From JALXDT01 sp964634755 (GTDB taxonomy: Bacteria > Acidobacteriota > Aminicenantia > JAMOAD01), in NCBI GenBank assembly GCA_964634755.1, contig CAZWJH010000002.1, positions 9,234-73,233 on the forward strand: a DNA stretch of 64,000 bases, given 5' to 3'. The notes below the pieces were generated by a model that made no database searches, had not been told where the DNA came from, and saw only the letters and a list, made by a program, of their open reading frames with translations. A program made the translations under genes and the position numbers. Positions 27,446 to 36,637 of this stretch are shown in pieces. Every line of letters begins with the position of its first letter. The stretch's first letter is position 1.

Positions 27446-28242
27446 GAAGCTCTTCCAATGGGGATAAAGCATTTAAACTTTCCATTGCTGTTTCAATAAT
27501 TTTTCACACTTTAATATTCGGAATAATAGTTAAAAAACCATTTTCATCCTCTTCAAAAAAGAAGACAATTTATTATGTTGATATGGTAAATTTCGGAGGT
27601 GGTGGCGGAGGAGGGATTAAGAAATTTCAGCCGAAACAAGTCAGTAAATCTATGAAAAAAGTGGTAAAGCCTTCTGTTAAAAAGACTTCAATGAAAGAGC
27701 TTAAAGCAGAAAGAGAAACTGTAAAAAAGAAATCAAGCCTTACATATTCAAAACCTGTAAAAAAAGTGAAAGAAAGAAGAAAAACTAAAATTAGAAAGAA
27801 AAGACCAAAGAAAAAAAAGATAATAAGATCTCCGCTTGAAGAAGTGTTTAAAAATTATGAAAAGGAGGCTAAAAAAAGCTCAGAAAATATAACTGGCGTT
27901 GGTTTCGGTCTTGGAGAGGGCAGTGGAGGTAGCCCTCTTTTAGGGACTTTCCCATATGCATATTATATAGAGTTAATTAAAAACAGAATTTCATCAAATT
28001 GGGTTACAGGTGCGATGGGAATAAGATCAAAGGATAAATATCTTGTAGTAATAAGTTTTAGAATTTTAAAAAACGGAAGAGTTGTTGACTTAAAGGTGGA
28101 AAAGAGCTCCGGTATAAATTCACTTGACACTTCAGCTTTAAGAGCTGTTAAGTATTCACTGCCCCTTCCTCCTCTTCCCACTACTTACGAAGGAAAAGAC
28201 CTTACCGTATTTATCCAATTTGTTTACGGAGGTAAAAAATAG
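27442..28242 (+). CDS. tolA: TolA/TonB-like energy transducer
   Basis: A 266-residue protein anchored by one N-terminal helix (about 12-28). It has a glycine tract (FGGGGGGGIK, about 51-60), a lysine/arginine-rich periplasm-spanning region (about 65-130) and a C-terminal TonB/TolA domain (about 175-262: YYIELIKNRISSNWVTG, VISFRILKNGRVVDLKVEKS and SGINSLDTSALRAV). The C-terminal fold resembles the generic TonB_C domain, so by sequence alone TonB is possible; its position between tolR and tolB argues for the TolA role, linking the inner-membrane motor to the outer membrane. The start overlaps tolR. Confidence 0.82.
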   Translation: MRSSSNGDKAFKLSIAVSIIFHTLIFGIIVKKPFSSSSKKKTIYYVDMVNFGGGGGGGIKKFQPKQVSKSMKKVVKPSVKKTSMKELKAERETVKKKSSLTYSKPVKKVKERRKTKIRKKRPKKKKIIRSPLEEVFKNYEKEAKKSSENITGVGFGLGEGSGGSPLLGTFPYAYYIELIKNRISSNWVTGAMGIRSKDKYLVVISFRILKNGRVVDLKVEKSSGINSLDTSALRAVKYSLPLPPLPTTYEGKDLTVFIQFVYGGKK

Positions 28243-28254
28243 ATGGAGATAAAA

Positions 28255-29541
28255 ATGAGAAAAATTTTAACAATTATAATTTTAAGCTTTGCACTTATTT
28301 TATCCTTTTCTTCACTTTTTGCTCAAGGGAAAATAGGAATTACAATAAAAAAAGGTGTTCCTGCCATAAGTGTTGCTGTCCCAAAGCCAGTTTTTAAGAC
28401 TCAGGACACGGAAGCAATAAAGATGGGGAATTATATAATAGGTGTTTTTAAATCTGATCTTGATTTTTCGCTTGTTTTTAGTAGGGTGCCTGATGGATTT
28501 TATTTTTATATAAGACCATTAAACCCTGATAGAATTTACTTTAAAGATTGGGAGTCAATAGGGGCTAAGATTTTAGTAGTAACAGAAGTCTCAAAAGATG
28601 ACGAAGGGGAGATAGTTTACGGAATGAAAGTTTATGATGTTAAAACTCAAAGAATGATTTTTGGTAAGGCTTTCAGAGGGAAAAAGGGAAGTGAGAGGCT
28701 TATTGCGCACAAAGCTGCTGATCAAATGATGATTAACTTTGGGGAAAAACCGGTTTTTTCATCTAAAATTGTTTTTGTATCAACAAGGGATGGAAACAAA
28801 GAAATCTATATGATGGATTATGATGGATACAATAAAACAAGACTTACCTACAATAAATACATAGATATTCTCCCTTCTATTTCTCCTGATAAGACAAAAG
28901 TTGCCTATACATCTTACAGAAGCGGAAGGCCTGATCTCTATATACAATACCTTTATGAGGGAAGGCTTAAAAGAGTATCAAAGGGTGGTGTGAATTATGG
29001 AGGAAGATGGAGTTTTGACGGAAGATATTTTATCTTTACCTCATCAAGACAGGGGAATGCAGAAATCTATATTGCAGATGAAAATGGGGGCAATCAGAAA
29101 AGGGTAACATTTAACAGGTGGGTGGATTCATCTCCTGATCTTTCACCTTCTGGAACAGAGGTTGCTCTTACTTCAGACAGAAGCGGCTCTCCTCAGATTT
29201 ATGTTATAAATAAGGATGGTACAAATATAAGAAGAATAACCTTTGAAGGCACTTATAATGATTCACCTTCATGGAGCCCTGATGGTGAAAATTTGCTCTT
29301 TGTTTCAAGAATTGAAGGTAGGTTTGACATTTATAAGTATAATTTCAGAACAAGGGCATATACAAAGCTAACATCAAGAGGAAGAAATGAAAATCCAAGC
29401 TGGAGTCCTGATGGAAGGCACATAGTATTTTCCTCAACGATTGGAGGTTCTCCTCAGATTTATGTAATGGATTATAGAGGGTTGAGGGTCAAAAGATTAA
29501 CGTACAAAGGTAAAAACACAATGCCTTTTTGGTCAAAATAA
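28255..29541 (+). CDS. tolB: TolB periplasmic beta-propeller protein
   Basis: A 428-residue exported protein with signal peptide [18 protein letters not shown], predicted cleavage after SSLFA. The N-terminal domain (about 25-165) is followed by six propeller blades with repeated 'SPSWSPDG..ifFxS' units, for example [19 protein letters not shown] and [15 protein letters not shown]. It is the periplasmic component of the Tol-Pal system that keeps the outer membrane attached during division. The ATG at 28255 has GGAG between it and an in-frame ATG at 28243. No pal gene follows in the window; a glycosyltransferase starts on the tolB stop codon. Confidence 0.93.
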   Translation: MRKILTIIILSFALILSFSSLFAQGKIGITIKKGVPAISVAVPKPVFKTQDTEAIKMGNYIIGVFKSDLDFSLVFSRVPDGFYFYIRPLNPDRIYFKDWESIGAKILVVTEVSKDDEGEIVYGMKVYDVKTQRMIFGKAFRGKKGSERLIAHKAADQMMINFGEKPVFSSKIVFVSTRDGNKEIYMMDYDGYNKTRLTYNKYIDILPSISPDKTKVAYTSYRSGRPDLYIQYLYEGRLKRVSKGGVNYGGRWSFDGRYFIFTSSRQGNAEIYIADENGGNQKRVTFNRWVDSSPDLSPSGTEVALTSDRSGSPQIYVINKDGTNIRRITFEGTYNDSPSWSPDGENLLFVSRIEGRFDIYKYNFRTRAYTKLTSRGRNENPSWSPDGRHIVFSSTIGGSPQIYVMDYRGLRVKRLTYKGKNTMPFWSK

Positions 29542-30305
29542 TGGAGATAAGCTTTTGCATAATTACTTTAAATGAAGAAGATAATATTGAAAAATTGATA
29601 AGAAACATAAAACAGATTGCTGATGAAATAATCATAGTTGACTGCGGTTCTGATGATAAAACTGTTGAAATTGCAAAGAGTTTGGGGGCAAAAGTAATTT
29701 TTAATGAGTGGAAAGATTATTCAACACAGAAGAATTTGGCAATTTCAAAAGCTTCAAAAGATTGGGTTTTTGTACTTGATGCGGATGAGAGATTGTCAGA
29801 TAAGTTAAAAGAAAATATTTTGTCCGTAAAAGAAAGAGAAACTCATGGTATAGATGGATTTTTAATAAATAGAAAAACTTTTTATCTTGGGAAATTTATT
29901 AATCATTCGGGATGGTATCCTGATACAAAAGTAAGACTTTTTAAAAAAAGGTACGGGAGTTTTTACGGCAAGTATGTTCACGAGGGCTTTGAATTTAATG
30001 GCAAGGCAAAAAAACTTAAAGGGGATGTGCTTCACTATTCTTACAAAAATATTGGTGATCACATGGAAAGAATTAGAAAATATTCATGTCTTTCTGCCAA
30101 AAGAATGAAATCCGAGGGGAAGAATTTCTCATTTGTTAAACTTCTTTTTAGTCCTCTTTTCGGCTTCATAAAGCACTATTTTTTAAAATTAGGTTTTTTG
30201 GATGGTTTTAGAGGCTTTGTTATCTCAGTTTTAACATCTTACTATGTCTTTTTAAAATACCTTTTTTTATGGGAAATTGAGAGAAATGAAAATACTTCAT
30301 GTTGA
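29541..30305 (+). CDS. Family 2 glycosyltransferase (WaaE/KdtX-like)
   Basis: A 254-residue GT-A glycosyltransferase. [20 protein letters not shown] opens the nucleotide-binding fold, VDCGSDDKTVEIAKSLGA follows, and the metal-binding DxD is in VLDADERL. NEWKDYSTQKNLAI and the HEGFEFNGKAKKL region resemble the WaaE/KdtX and LgtF group, which add hexoses to lipopolysaccharide inner core. The ATG overlaps the tolB stop (TAATG), so it is translationally coupled to the tol operon. In the assembly its last bases fall in the 55-bp duplicated end before the N gap; the reading frame itself is complete. Confidence 0.85.
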   Translation: MEISFCIITLNEEDNIEKLIRNIKQIADEIIIVDCGSDDKTVEIAKSLGAKVIFNEWKDYSTQKNLAISKASKDWVFVLDADERLSDKLKENILSVKERETHGIDGFLINRKTFYLGKFINHSGWYPDTKVRLFKKRYGSFYGKYVHEGFEFNGKAKKLKGDVLHYSYKNIGDHMERIRKYSCLSAKRMKSEGKNFSFVKLLFSPLFGFIKHYFLKLGFLDGFRGFVISVLTSYYVFLKYLFLWEIERNENTSC

Positions 30306-30335
30306 TGCCGGAAATGAATGGAGAGGTGGCCAACG
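30281..30335. repeat. Left copy of a 55-bp duplication at the scaffold gap
   Basis: These 55 bases, ending exactly at the N run, are identical to 30436-30490, which begin exactly after it. They are two contig ends carrying the same sequence, not a genomic repeat. Confidence 0.95.
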
Positions 30336-30435
30336 NNNNNNNNNNNNNNNNNNNNNNNNNNNNNNNNNNNNNNNNNNNNNNNNNNNNNNNNNNNNNNNNN
30401 NNNNNNNNNNNNNNNNNNNNNNNNNNNNNNNNNNN
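30336..30435. other. 100-N scaffold gap
   Basis: Exactly 100 N bases, the conventional placeholder for a gap of unknown length. Both flanks carry the same 55-bp sequence, so the two contigs most likely overlap and nothing is missing. Confidence 0.98.
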
Positions 30436-30490
30436 GAGAAATGAAAATACTTCATGTTGATGCCGGAAATGAATGGAGAGGTGGCCAACG
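30436..30490. repeat. Right copy of the 55-bp duplication at the scaffold gap
   Basis: Identical to 30281-30335 and abutting the N run. It contains the true start codon of the downstream glycosyltransferase (30441). Confidence 0.95.
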
Positions 30491-31502
30491 ACAGCTTTAC
30501 TATCTTTCAAAGGGGCTTTCAGAAGAGGGGATAGAGCAATTTGCTCTTATTTCTAATGATAAATTGGAACAAAAATTAAAATCTATTGGTATTATTACAT
30601 ACAAGTGGAAGTATAGATTTGAATTTCATTATGGTTTTTTTAGGTATTTCTCTATTTTAAGAAAAATAAAACCTGATGTTGTACACTTTCATGACTCGAG
30701 ATCCCTTTCTCTTTCTATTTTTACAAAACTACCTACAATTGTAACAAGAAGAGTGGATTTCGAGCTTAAAAGCTCTCTTTCAAAGATAAAGTATAAGAGA
30801 ACGGATATTATAGTTGGAGTTTCAAAAAGGATTAATAAAATATTAAAAAAAAGCGGAATTGATAAAACAGAGCTCATATATGATGGGATTGATCCTGATG
30901 AGCTTAAGACAGATTCGGATAAAAAAACATGCAGAAAAAAGTTTTCTTTTGGAAAACCCCCTGTTTTTATAAATGTGGCAGCTCTTGTTGATCACAAGGG
31001 ACATATATATCTTTTAAAAGCTCTTAAAATATTAAAAGACAGAGGAATTACCCCTGAAGTTCACATTGCGGGTGATGGAAATTTAAAGGAAAAAATTTTA
31101 AATTATAAAAAAGAGGAAAAACTTGAAAATGTAATTTTTCATGGTTTTGTTGAAAATATAGCTGAATTTTTAAAAGCAGGAGATTTTTTTATTATTACCT
31201 CCCATCTTGAGGGTTTATGTTCATCCATTATGGATGCAATGGCTCTTAAAATACCTGTAATTGCAACAAGAGCGGGAGGTATCCCTGAATTGGTGGGAGA
31301 TACGGCTCTTCTTGCTGAGAATAAAAACTCACAATCAGTTGCTGATAAAATTATATTTGCCCTTGAAAATCCTGAAAAAATGGAAGAATTATCAGAAAAA
31401 GCTTACGAAAGATTTTTGAAGAATTTTACATACAAAATAATGACTCAAAAATACATAAAACTCTATGAGAAGCTTATTAATAACAAAATATATTCAATTT
31501 AA
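30441..31502 (+). CDS. Family 4 glycosyltransferase
   Basis: A 353-residue GT-B glycosyltransferase. It begins MKILHVDAGNEWRGGQRQLY, the usual GT4 acceptor-side start, and the donor domain carries VALVDHKGHIYLLKALKIL, VIFHGFVENIAEFLKAGDFF and the E-x7-E region SHLEGLCSSIMDAMALKIPVI followed by AGGIPELV. If the false gap is closed, the ATG is the one at 30286 and overlaps the GT2 gene by 20 bases, making the two glycosyltransferases a coupled pair, probably for lipopolysaccharide core assembly. A reading frame that runs through the N run from upstream is an artefact. Confidence 0.88.
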   Translation: MKILHVDAGNEWRGGQRQLYYLSKGLSEEGIEQFALISNDKLEQKLKSIGIITYKWKYRFEFHYGFFRYFSILRKIKPDVVHFHDSRSLSLSIFTKLPTIVTRRVDFELKSSLSKIKYKRTDIIVGVSKRINKILKKSGIDKTELIYDGIDPDELKTDSDKKTCRKKFSFGKPPVFINVAALVDHKGHIYLLKALKILKDRGITPEVHIAGDGNLKEKILNYKKEEKLENVIFHGFVENIAEFLKAGDFFIITSHLEGLCSSIMDAMALKIPVIATRAGGIPELVGDTALLAENKNSQSVADKIIFALENPEKMEELSEKAYERFLKNFTYKIMTQKYIKLYEKLINNKIYSI

Positions 31503-32040
31503 GTTAATGAATATTTTAAAAGTACTCAATGTCAATTAATGCAATTTCATATCCAACGATTCTAAAACTCACAGTTATCAGTATTGACCATTTATCTTTG
31601 AATTTTTCCTTTTGTAAAGAAGATATTTTAAAAAATTCAAGGTTAGCGAAGCTGAACAGCCGTTCCAGCTTCCAAGCTGATTTTGGTGTGTTTTGCTGTT
31701 TGTATGGCGGATTTTTTACGAAAACAAAATAGTAGTAAATATATAATTCACGGTAGATATGCCCAATTTGGGCGTCTTTACACCGATTGGCGGGGAGTAA
31801 TGGGTTAAATCTTCCCGTAGAGCCCTTGCACGCAAGGGCTCTACACACAATAGATGGTGCAAAAAACAAAAAAATTATAGGTGGGACTCAATTCTTGCGA
31901 ATCAATCCAATGCAAAATAGTAAAATATATAATAGAAAAATTTGTAGATACGCACAATCCATATCTCTCAATAAGTTTTATATTTTTCGGGCATTTTATT
32001 AAAATCATAAAATTTCATTAAGTAAAATCCTAAAAATTAT
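31503..32040. other. 538-bp region without a supported gene
   Basis: The stretch has open frames on both strands, but none has a Shine-Dalgarno sequence or recognisable motifs. Bases about 31740-31860 are richer in G+C than the surroundings and hold two palindromes, GCCCAATTTGGGC (31761-31773) and an 11-bp hairpin (31818-31843). At 31655-31669 it carries AACAGCCGTTCCAGC, which recurs with one change at 59946-59960. It looks like remnants of dispersed repeats between a glycosyltransferase and a pseudogene. Confidence 0.6.
31818..31843. repeat. REP-like palindromic hairpin
   Basis: A perfect 11-bp inverted repeat, TAGAGCCCTTG and CAAGGGCTCTA, around a CACG loop. There is no T-run after it, so it is not an intrinsic terminator. 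The form resembles short palindromic elements scattered in many bacterial genomes. Confidence 0.7.
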
Positions 32041-33190
32041 ATGATTATGTTAGATTTTATTATGAAGATAAAAAGATGGTATGATTTGAACGATTATTTG
32101 GAGAAAGGAAAAACCCTCGTAATCTATGGTCCAAGTCAGGTCGGCAAAACCACTCTTTTAAAAGATTTTTTGGAAAAATCAAATACGAATTACAGATATG
32201 ACATAGGCGAAAATATATTTATTAGAGAAATATTATCATCAGGGGATTTAAAAAAAAATTAAAGAATAGGTAAGTGATTATGATTTAATTGCGATTGATG
32301 AAGCTCAAAAAATTCCGAATATTGGTGAAGGTTTTAAGATAATAAATGATGTTTTTTCGGATAAATATGTAATTGCAACAGGCTCATCATCTTTTGATTT
32401 GTTTGACAGGGTTGGAGAATCGCTTACAGGTGGAAAGACAGTTCTTAAACTTTTTCCTGTATCTTTTATTGAGCTTTTTAGACATTGCCCCAAAATTGAG
32501 ATAAAAGAGAGACTTAGGGATTATCTTATATACGGATTATATCCCGAAGTGGTATCTGTTAAAAATGTTAAGAAAAAAACGAGAATTTTGAGGGAGGTAG
32601 CGGAATCATATCTTTTAAAAGATGTTTTGGCTTATGAAGGAATAATGAAGTCAAATGTAACAACAAAACTTTTAAGGCTTCTTGCTTTTCAGGTTGGAAA
32701 TGAAGTTTCTTTTAATGAGATAGGGGAAAAACTTGGGCTGAATTACAAAACGGTTGAAAGATATATTGATGTTCTTGAAAAATCATTTGTGATTTTTTCA
32801 CTTTCTGGTTACAGCAGAAATCTTAGAAAAGAGATAACAAAAAAGAAAAAGTATTATTTTTATGATACTGGAATAAGAAATGCGATAATTTCAAACTTTA
32901 ATCCACCCGAATTGAGAGATGATACGGGACAGTTGTGGGAAAACCTTGTAATTGTTGAAAGGATGAAAATAATTGAATATAAAGAGATTTATTCAAACCT
33001 TTTTTTCTGGAGAACATGGAATAAACAGGAGATAGATCTTATTGAAGAAAGAAGTGGCAAACTTTTTGCTTATGAGATAAAATGAAAAGCACAAAGGAAA
33101 ATAAAACCACCATCTGAGTGAATAAAGAATTATACTGAATCAGAATTTAGTGTGATAACTTCTGATAATTTTCTTGAATTTTTCAAATAA
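32041..33190 (+). pseudogene. Decayed AAA ATPase (AAA_14 + DUF4143) gene
   Basis: Remains of a gene for an ATPase of the AAA_14/DUF4143 group, proteins of uncertain role that often occur in many copies. The first part has Walker A YGPSQVGKTTLL and ends at TAA 32260-32262 after a run of nine A bases. The second part, in another frame, has Walker B IAIDEAQKIP, TGSSSFDLF, a DUF4143 domain and the C-terminal FFWRTWNKQEIDLIEE. A TAG (32267-32269) separates them. The end is broken by TGA at 33083-33085 and 33119-33121, both where relatives have tryptophan, before the likely original stop at 33188-33190. One frameshift and three nonsense codons mean that it is not functional. Confidence 0.85.
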
Positions 33191-33273
33191 AACATAAAAT
33201 TGGATAATAGAGGTGGTAATTCTTTTACCTTTTTGATTTTTTTTCTTAACTCCCCTTCGGCAAAGATGCCTCC

Positions 33274-33302
33274 TTTACAAACACTGCTATTTTAAATAAA
33301 AT
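33274..33302 (+). promoter_or_regulatory. Promoter for prfB, predicted to give a leaderless mRNA
   Basis: TTTACA at 33274-33279, a 17-base spacer and TAAAAT at 33297-33302. Only 5 bases separate the -10 element from the ATG at 33308; the AGG next to the ATG is too close to act as a Shine-Dalgarno. Confidence 0.55.
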
Positions 33303-33307
33303 ACAGG

Positions 33308-34414
33308 ATGGAAGTAAAAGATAAAACAAAGGTCTTACAGGATTTTAAACAAAAGCTTGAAAGGATTTCCGCGTATCTTGAGCTTGACAAAAAAAGAAAA
33401 AGATTGGAGGAGATAGAAAAAGAGCTTCAGAATCCTGAGCTCTGGAATGATAGAAAAAAATCAATTAAGCTTTCAAAAGAAAAAAGTCTAATTGAAAAAG
33501 ATATTAAACTTTTTGAAGAACTTAAAGAGCTTTACAATGAGGTTGAAGTTTTGGTAGAGCTTGAAGAGGAGGGAGAGGATATAGAAGCTGAATTTCAAAA
33601 GATTTATGAAAAGTTTGAAGAGGATTATAAAAAGGCTGAGCTTTTTTCTGTTTTTAAAGCAGAGGAGGATAAAAATCATGCGTACCTTACAATTCATCCG
33701 GGAGCCGGGGGCACAGAATCTCAGGATTGGGCTGAAATGCTTTTAAGAATGTATTTAAGGTGGGCTGAAAGGAAAAATTTTAAGGCTGAGATTGTTGAAA
33801 TACAGCCGGGAGATGAGGCAGGTATTAAAAGTGCAACGGTTAGAGTTGAGGGAGAGTATGCTTACGGATTTTTAAAAACAGAAACAGGAATACACAGACT
33901 AATTAGAATATCCCCATTTGATGCGAACAAGAGAAGGCATACCTCCTTTGTGGCAATTTTCGTATACTCGGAAGCTGATGATTCAATAGAAATTGAAATA
34001 AATGAAAAGGATTTGAGAATAGATACTTTCAGGGCGTCGGGACATGGGGGGCAGCATGTTAACAAAACTGATTCTGCAGTTAGAATAACTCATATACCGA
34101 CAGGAATTGTTGCAACATGCCAGAGTGATAGATCACAGCATAAAAACAAAGCTATTGCAATGAAGCTATTGAAAGCAAAGCTTTATGAACTTGAGCTGAA
34201 AAAGAGAGAAGAGGAAAGGAGTAAGCTTGAACAGAGTAAGAGTGATATTTCTTGGGGTAATCAGATAAGGACCTATACTCTTCATCCTTTTAAATTGATA
34301 AAAGATCATAGAACAGGGGTTGAGATAGGGGACACACAAAGGGTTTTGGATGGGGATATAGATGATTTTATCTATGCAGCCCTTATGAAAGGAGTTGGCA
34401 GAAAGAAGAAATGA
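33308..34414 (+). CDS. prfB: Peptide chain release factor 2
   Basis: A 368-residue class I release factor that reads UAA and UGA stop codons on the ribosome. The N-terminal helical domain is followed by [20 protein letters not shown], the anticodon-like SPF tripeptide in [15 protein letters not shown] and the catalytic GGQ (G247-G248-Q249 in [15 protein letters not shown]). The full length is encoded in one frame, so the programmed +1 frameshift used by many prfB genes is absent. A promoter lies immediately upstream. The end overlaps the next gene by 4 bases (ATGA). Confidence 0.96.
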   Translation: MEVKDKTKVLQDFKQKLERISAYLELDKKRKRLEEIEKELQNPELWNDRKKSIKLSKEKSLIEKDIKLFEELKELYNEVEVLVELEEEGEDIEAEFQKIYEKFEEDYKKAELFSVFKAEEDKNHAYLTIHPGAGGTESQDWAEMLLRMYLRWAERKNFKAEIVEIQPGDEAGIKSATVRVEGEYAYGFLKTETGIHRLIRISPFDANKRRHTSFVAIFVYSEADDSIEIEINEKDLRIDTFRASGHGGQHVNKTDSAVRITHIPTGIVATCQSDRSQHKNKAIAMKLLKAKLYELELKKREEERSKLEQSKSDISWGNQIRTYTLHPFKLIKDHRTGVEIGDTQRVLDGDIDDFIYAALMKGVGRKKK

Positions 34415-36003
34415 AAGCAATGATTCTTGCTGCCGGCTTAGGCACAAGATTAAAGAAAATAACGGAAAAAACACCAAAACCATTGATAAAAATAGGAAAA
34501 GGTAAGAGAATAATTGATCCAGTTGTTGATAATCTTTTGAAGGCTGGTATAAAAGAAATTGCTGTTAATTTGCATTATAAAGGGGAGCTTATAGAGGATT
34601 ATCTTAGAAAAAAATATGAGTCAATAGAGTGGAAATTTTTTTATGAGAAAAAGATTTTGGGAACAGGGGGAGGAGTTTTAAATGCAAGAAGTTTTTTGGA
34701 AAGAGAGGATGATTTTGTATTGACAAATTCTGATATTTTAACATTCGTAAATCTTAATGAATTAATAGGAATTCACAAAGAATCCGATGCTTTGGCTTCA
34801 CTTGTTGTTTTTGAAAATCCGGAGGATCCAAGACCTGTTTTTTATGATAGAAAAAAGGGGAAAGTAATCTCTTTTAGAAAAGATAAAAAGTTAGAAAATT
34901 TTTTAAGGGGTACTTTTACAGGAATTCACATAATAAGCGGAAAAATTTTTAAATTTATGGAAAACCTGAGCAATTTTTTTAGCATAATTACAATCTACGA
35001 AAAAATAATAAAAGCAGGAGAAAAAGTTGGGGCAATAGAGATAGATGATTATTGGAAGGATGTGGGTACAATAAACTCTTTAAGAGAAGGCAGGGAGGAT
35101 TTTAGAGTATTTTCATTTGTTGAGAATGAGTTAGGGGAGAAAATTTTAAAGGTAAAGAGAACATTTAAGGGAGGTTCTGGTAAAAAGATTTTTAGAATTG
35201 AAACGAATGGTGTTTCAAGGATTGCAATAATTTCAAGTAAAGAGGAAATTAAAAGCCTGAATTCTCTTTCAAGATTTTTTTATGATAAAAAGTTTCCTAT
35301 TCCATACATTATAAAATCTGATAAAAAATGGCTTTTAATGGAAGACGGAGGTAAAAAGTCTCTTCTTGATATAGTAAAAGAAGAGGAAATTTTTCCTTTA
35401 GAGTTTTATAAAAAGGCGATAGATTACCTCGAAGAGCTTGCCCATGTGGATATTAACTCCTTTCCGAAAAATGCACTTTTTCAGAGAGCTTATTTTGATC
35501 TTGGGAACATAATATTTGATCTAAAATATTTTAACAGGTATTATTATAAAAACAGATTAAATGATTCTGAAATTGAAAAAATAGCAAAGGATATTTATTC
35601 CCATCTTAAAAAGCATCCTCTTTCAATAATGCATAGGGATTATCAATCCACTAATATTTTAATTAACAATAATAGAGAAATTAGAATAATAGATTATCAA
35701 ACTATGAGGATAGGATTTTCTGTTTATGATCTTGCATCTTTAATTTTTGACTCTTATATTCCCTTTGATGAAAAAATAATTGAATATTTGAAAAACTATT
35801 TTTTTAGCTTGGAAACTTTTAAAAATTATGATAAAGAAGTTTTTTGGACAGCAGCATTAATGAGAGGGCTACAGAATTTAGGGGCTTTCGGTAATTTGGG
35901 AAGAAAAAATGAATTTTTCAAATCAAAAATTCCCGAGGCTGAAAAGAGGTTGAAGTTTATTTTAAAAAGAGTAAAAATTGAATTGTCTATAGATATCTTT
36001 TAA
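34411..36003 (+). CDS. Fused sugar-1-phosphate nucleotidyltransferase and APH-type sugar kinase (MurU-AmgK-like)
   Basis: A 530-residue two-domain protein. Residues 1-235 form a nucleotidyltransferase: [22 protein letters not shown] is the nucleotide-binding start, with LTNSDIL for the metal Asp and DYWKDVGT near the end. Residues about 245-530 form an aminoglycoside-phosphotransferase-fold kinase with catalytic H408-R-D410-YQSTN, metal-binding D428-YQ and [10 protein letters not shown]. The kinase motifs closely resemble AmgK, which phosphorylates MurNAc/GlcNAc at the anomeric carbon, and the transferase resembles MurU, which makes UDP-MurNAc. Together they would recycle a cell-wall sugar to a nucleotide sugar; other sugars are possible. 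It is coupled to prfB. Confidence 0.8.
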   Translation: MKAMILAAGLGTRLKKITEKTPKPLIKIGKGKRIIDPVVDNLLKAGIKEIAVNLHYKGELIEDYLRKKYESIEWKFFYEKKILGTGGGVLNARSFLEREDDFVLTNSDILTFVNLNELIGIHKESDALASLVVFENPEDPRPVFYDRKKGKVISFRKDKKLENFLRGTFTGIHIISGKIFKFMENLSNFFSIITIYEKIIKAGEKVGAIEIDDYWKDVGTINSLREGREDFRVFSFVENELGEKILKVKRTFKGGSGKKIFRIETNGVSRIAIISSKEEIKSLNSLSRFFYDKKFPIPYIIKSDKKWLLMEDGGKKSLLDIVKEEEIFPLEFYKKAIDYLEELAHVDINSFPKNALFQRAYFDLGNIIFDLKYFNRYYYKNRLNDSEIEKIAKDIYSHLKKHPLSIMHRDYQSTNILINNNREIRIIDYQTMRIGFSVYDLASLIFDSYIPFDEKIIEYLKNYFFSLETFKNYDKEVFWTAALMRGLQNLGAFGNLGRKNEFFKSKIPEAEKRLKFILKRVKIELSIDIF

Positions 36004-36028
36004 CTTTTTAAAACTCAATATTGAAATC

Positions 36029-36057
36029 TTTACAAAAGTAAAAAGAGATGTTATTTT
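36029..36057 (+). promoter_or_regulatory. Possible promoter for the HD-domain operon
   Basis: TTTACA at 36029-36034, a 17-base spacer and TATTTT at 36052-36057. The ATG at 36080 follows a GGAGG Shine-Dalgarno, giving a leader of about 16 bases. Confidence 0.45.
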
Positions 36058-36079
36058 ATAGGACTTTTGGAGGTCTAAA

Positions 36080-36637
36080 ATGATGAATTACGAGGAAGCA
36101 CTTAACCTTTTGAAAAAGTATATGAAAAACAAGAACCTTATTAAACATTGTATAGCAGTTGGTGCTTGTATGGAGGGCCTTGCAAAAAGATTCGGAGAGG
36201 ATGAAAAAAAGTGGAAAATTGCAGGGCTTTTGCATGATATTGATTATGAAATGGTGAAGGATAATTTTGATGAACATGGACTTAAAGGTGCTGAAATATT
36301 AAAAGGGGAAGGCATTGACGATGAAGAGATTTTAAATGCAATAAGAAGGCATCCGGGACATCCGGGCTATGAACCTTCCGAAAAAATTGATTGGGCTCTT
36401 TATTCAGCTGATCCTCTTACAGGTTTAATTGTTGCGGCAACTTTAATGCATCCTTCTAAAAAATTGAAAGAAGTTGATTTAAGATTTGTTAAAAAGAGAT
36501 TTAAAGAGAAAAGGTTTGCAGCAGGTGCAAACAGGGAGCAAATAAAACAATGTGAAAAGCTTGGTCTTGAGCTTGATGAGTTCATAGAAATATGTTTAAA
36601 ATCAATGCAGGGAGTATCGGATGAGCTTGGATTATAA
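36080..36637 (+). CDS. HD-domain protein
   Basis: A 185-residue predicted metal-dependent phosphohydrolase of the HDIG type. An N-terminal histidine region (NLIKHCIAVGACMEGLA) is followed by the HD motif AGLLHDIDYE, a later EHGLKGAEIL histidine and RRHPGHPGYEP, consistent with the divalent-metal site of HD proteins. The substrate is unknown; some HD proteins of this length act on nucleotides. GGAGG precedes the ATG. It overlaps the inositol monophosphatase-family gene by 17 bases. Confidence 0.8.
   Translation: MMNYEEALNLLKKYMKNKNLIKHCIAVGACMEGLAKRFGEDEKKWKIAGLLHDIDYEMVKDNFDEHGLKGAEILKGEGIDDEEILNAIRRHPGHPGYEPSEKIDWALYSADPLTGLIVAATLMHPSKKLKEVDLRFVKKRFKEKRFAAGANREQIKQCEKLGLELDEFIEICLKSMQGVSDELGL

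Noticed and set aside
30318..31502. A longer glycosyltransferase reading through the N run
   Set aside because: It depends on translating N bases. The true start is in the 55-bp duplicated end at 30441 (equivalent to 30286).
31818..31843. Intrinsic terminator after the glycosyltransferase
   Set aside because: The hairpin is strong but has no T-run after it and lies over 300 bases past the stop codon.
31516..31869. 117-residue minus-strand ORF
   Set aside because: No Shine-Dalgarno, no recognisable motif, and it crosses two palindromes in repeat-like DNA.
33083..33121. UGA recoded as tryptophan
   Set aside because: Two UGA codons fall at Trp positions in the DUF4143 remnant, but the same gene also has a frameshift and a UAG, and UGA ends several intact genes in the window.
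33308..33420. Possible programmed +1 frameshift in prfB
   Set aside because: The frame is continuous from ATG through the position where many prfB genes carry an in-frame UGA (here YLELD is read directly), and no Shine-Dalgarno-like stimulator precedes it.
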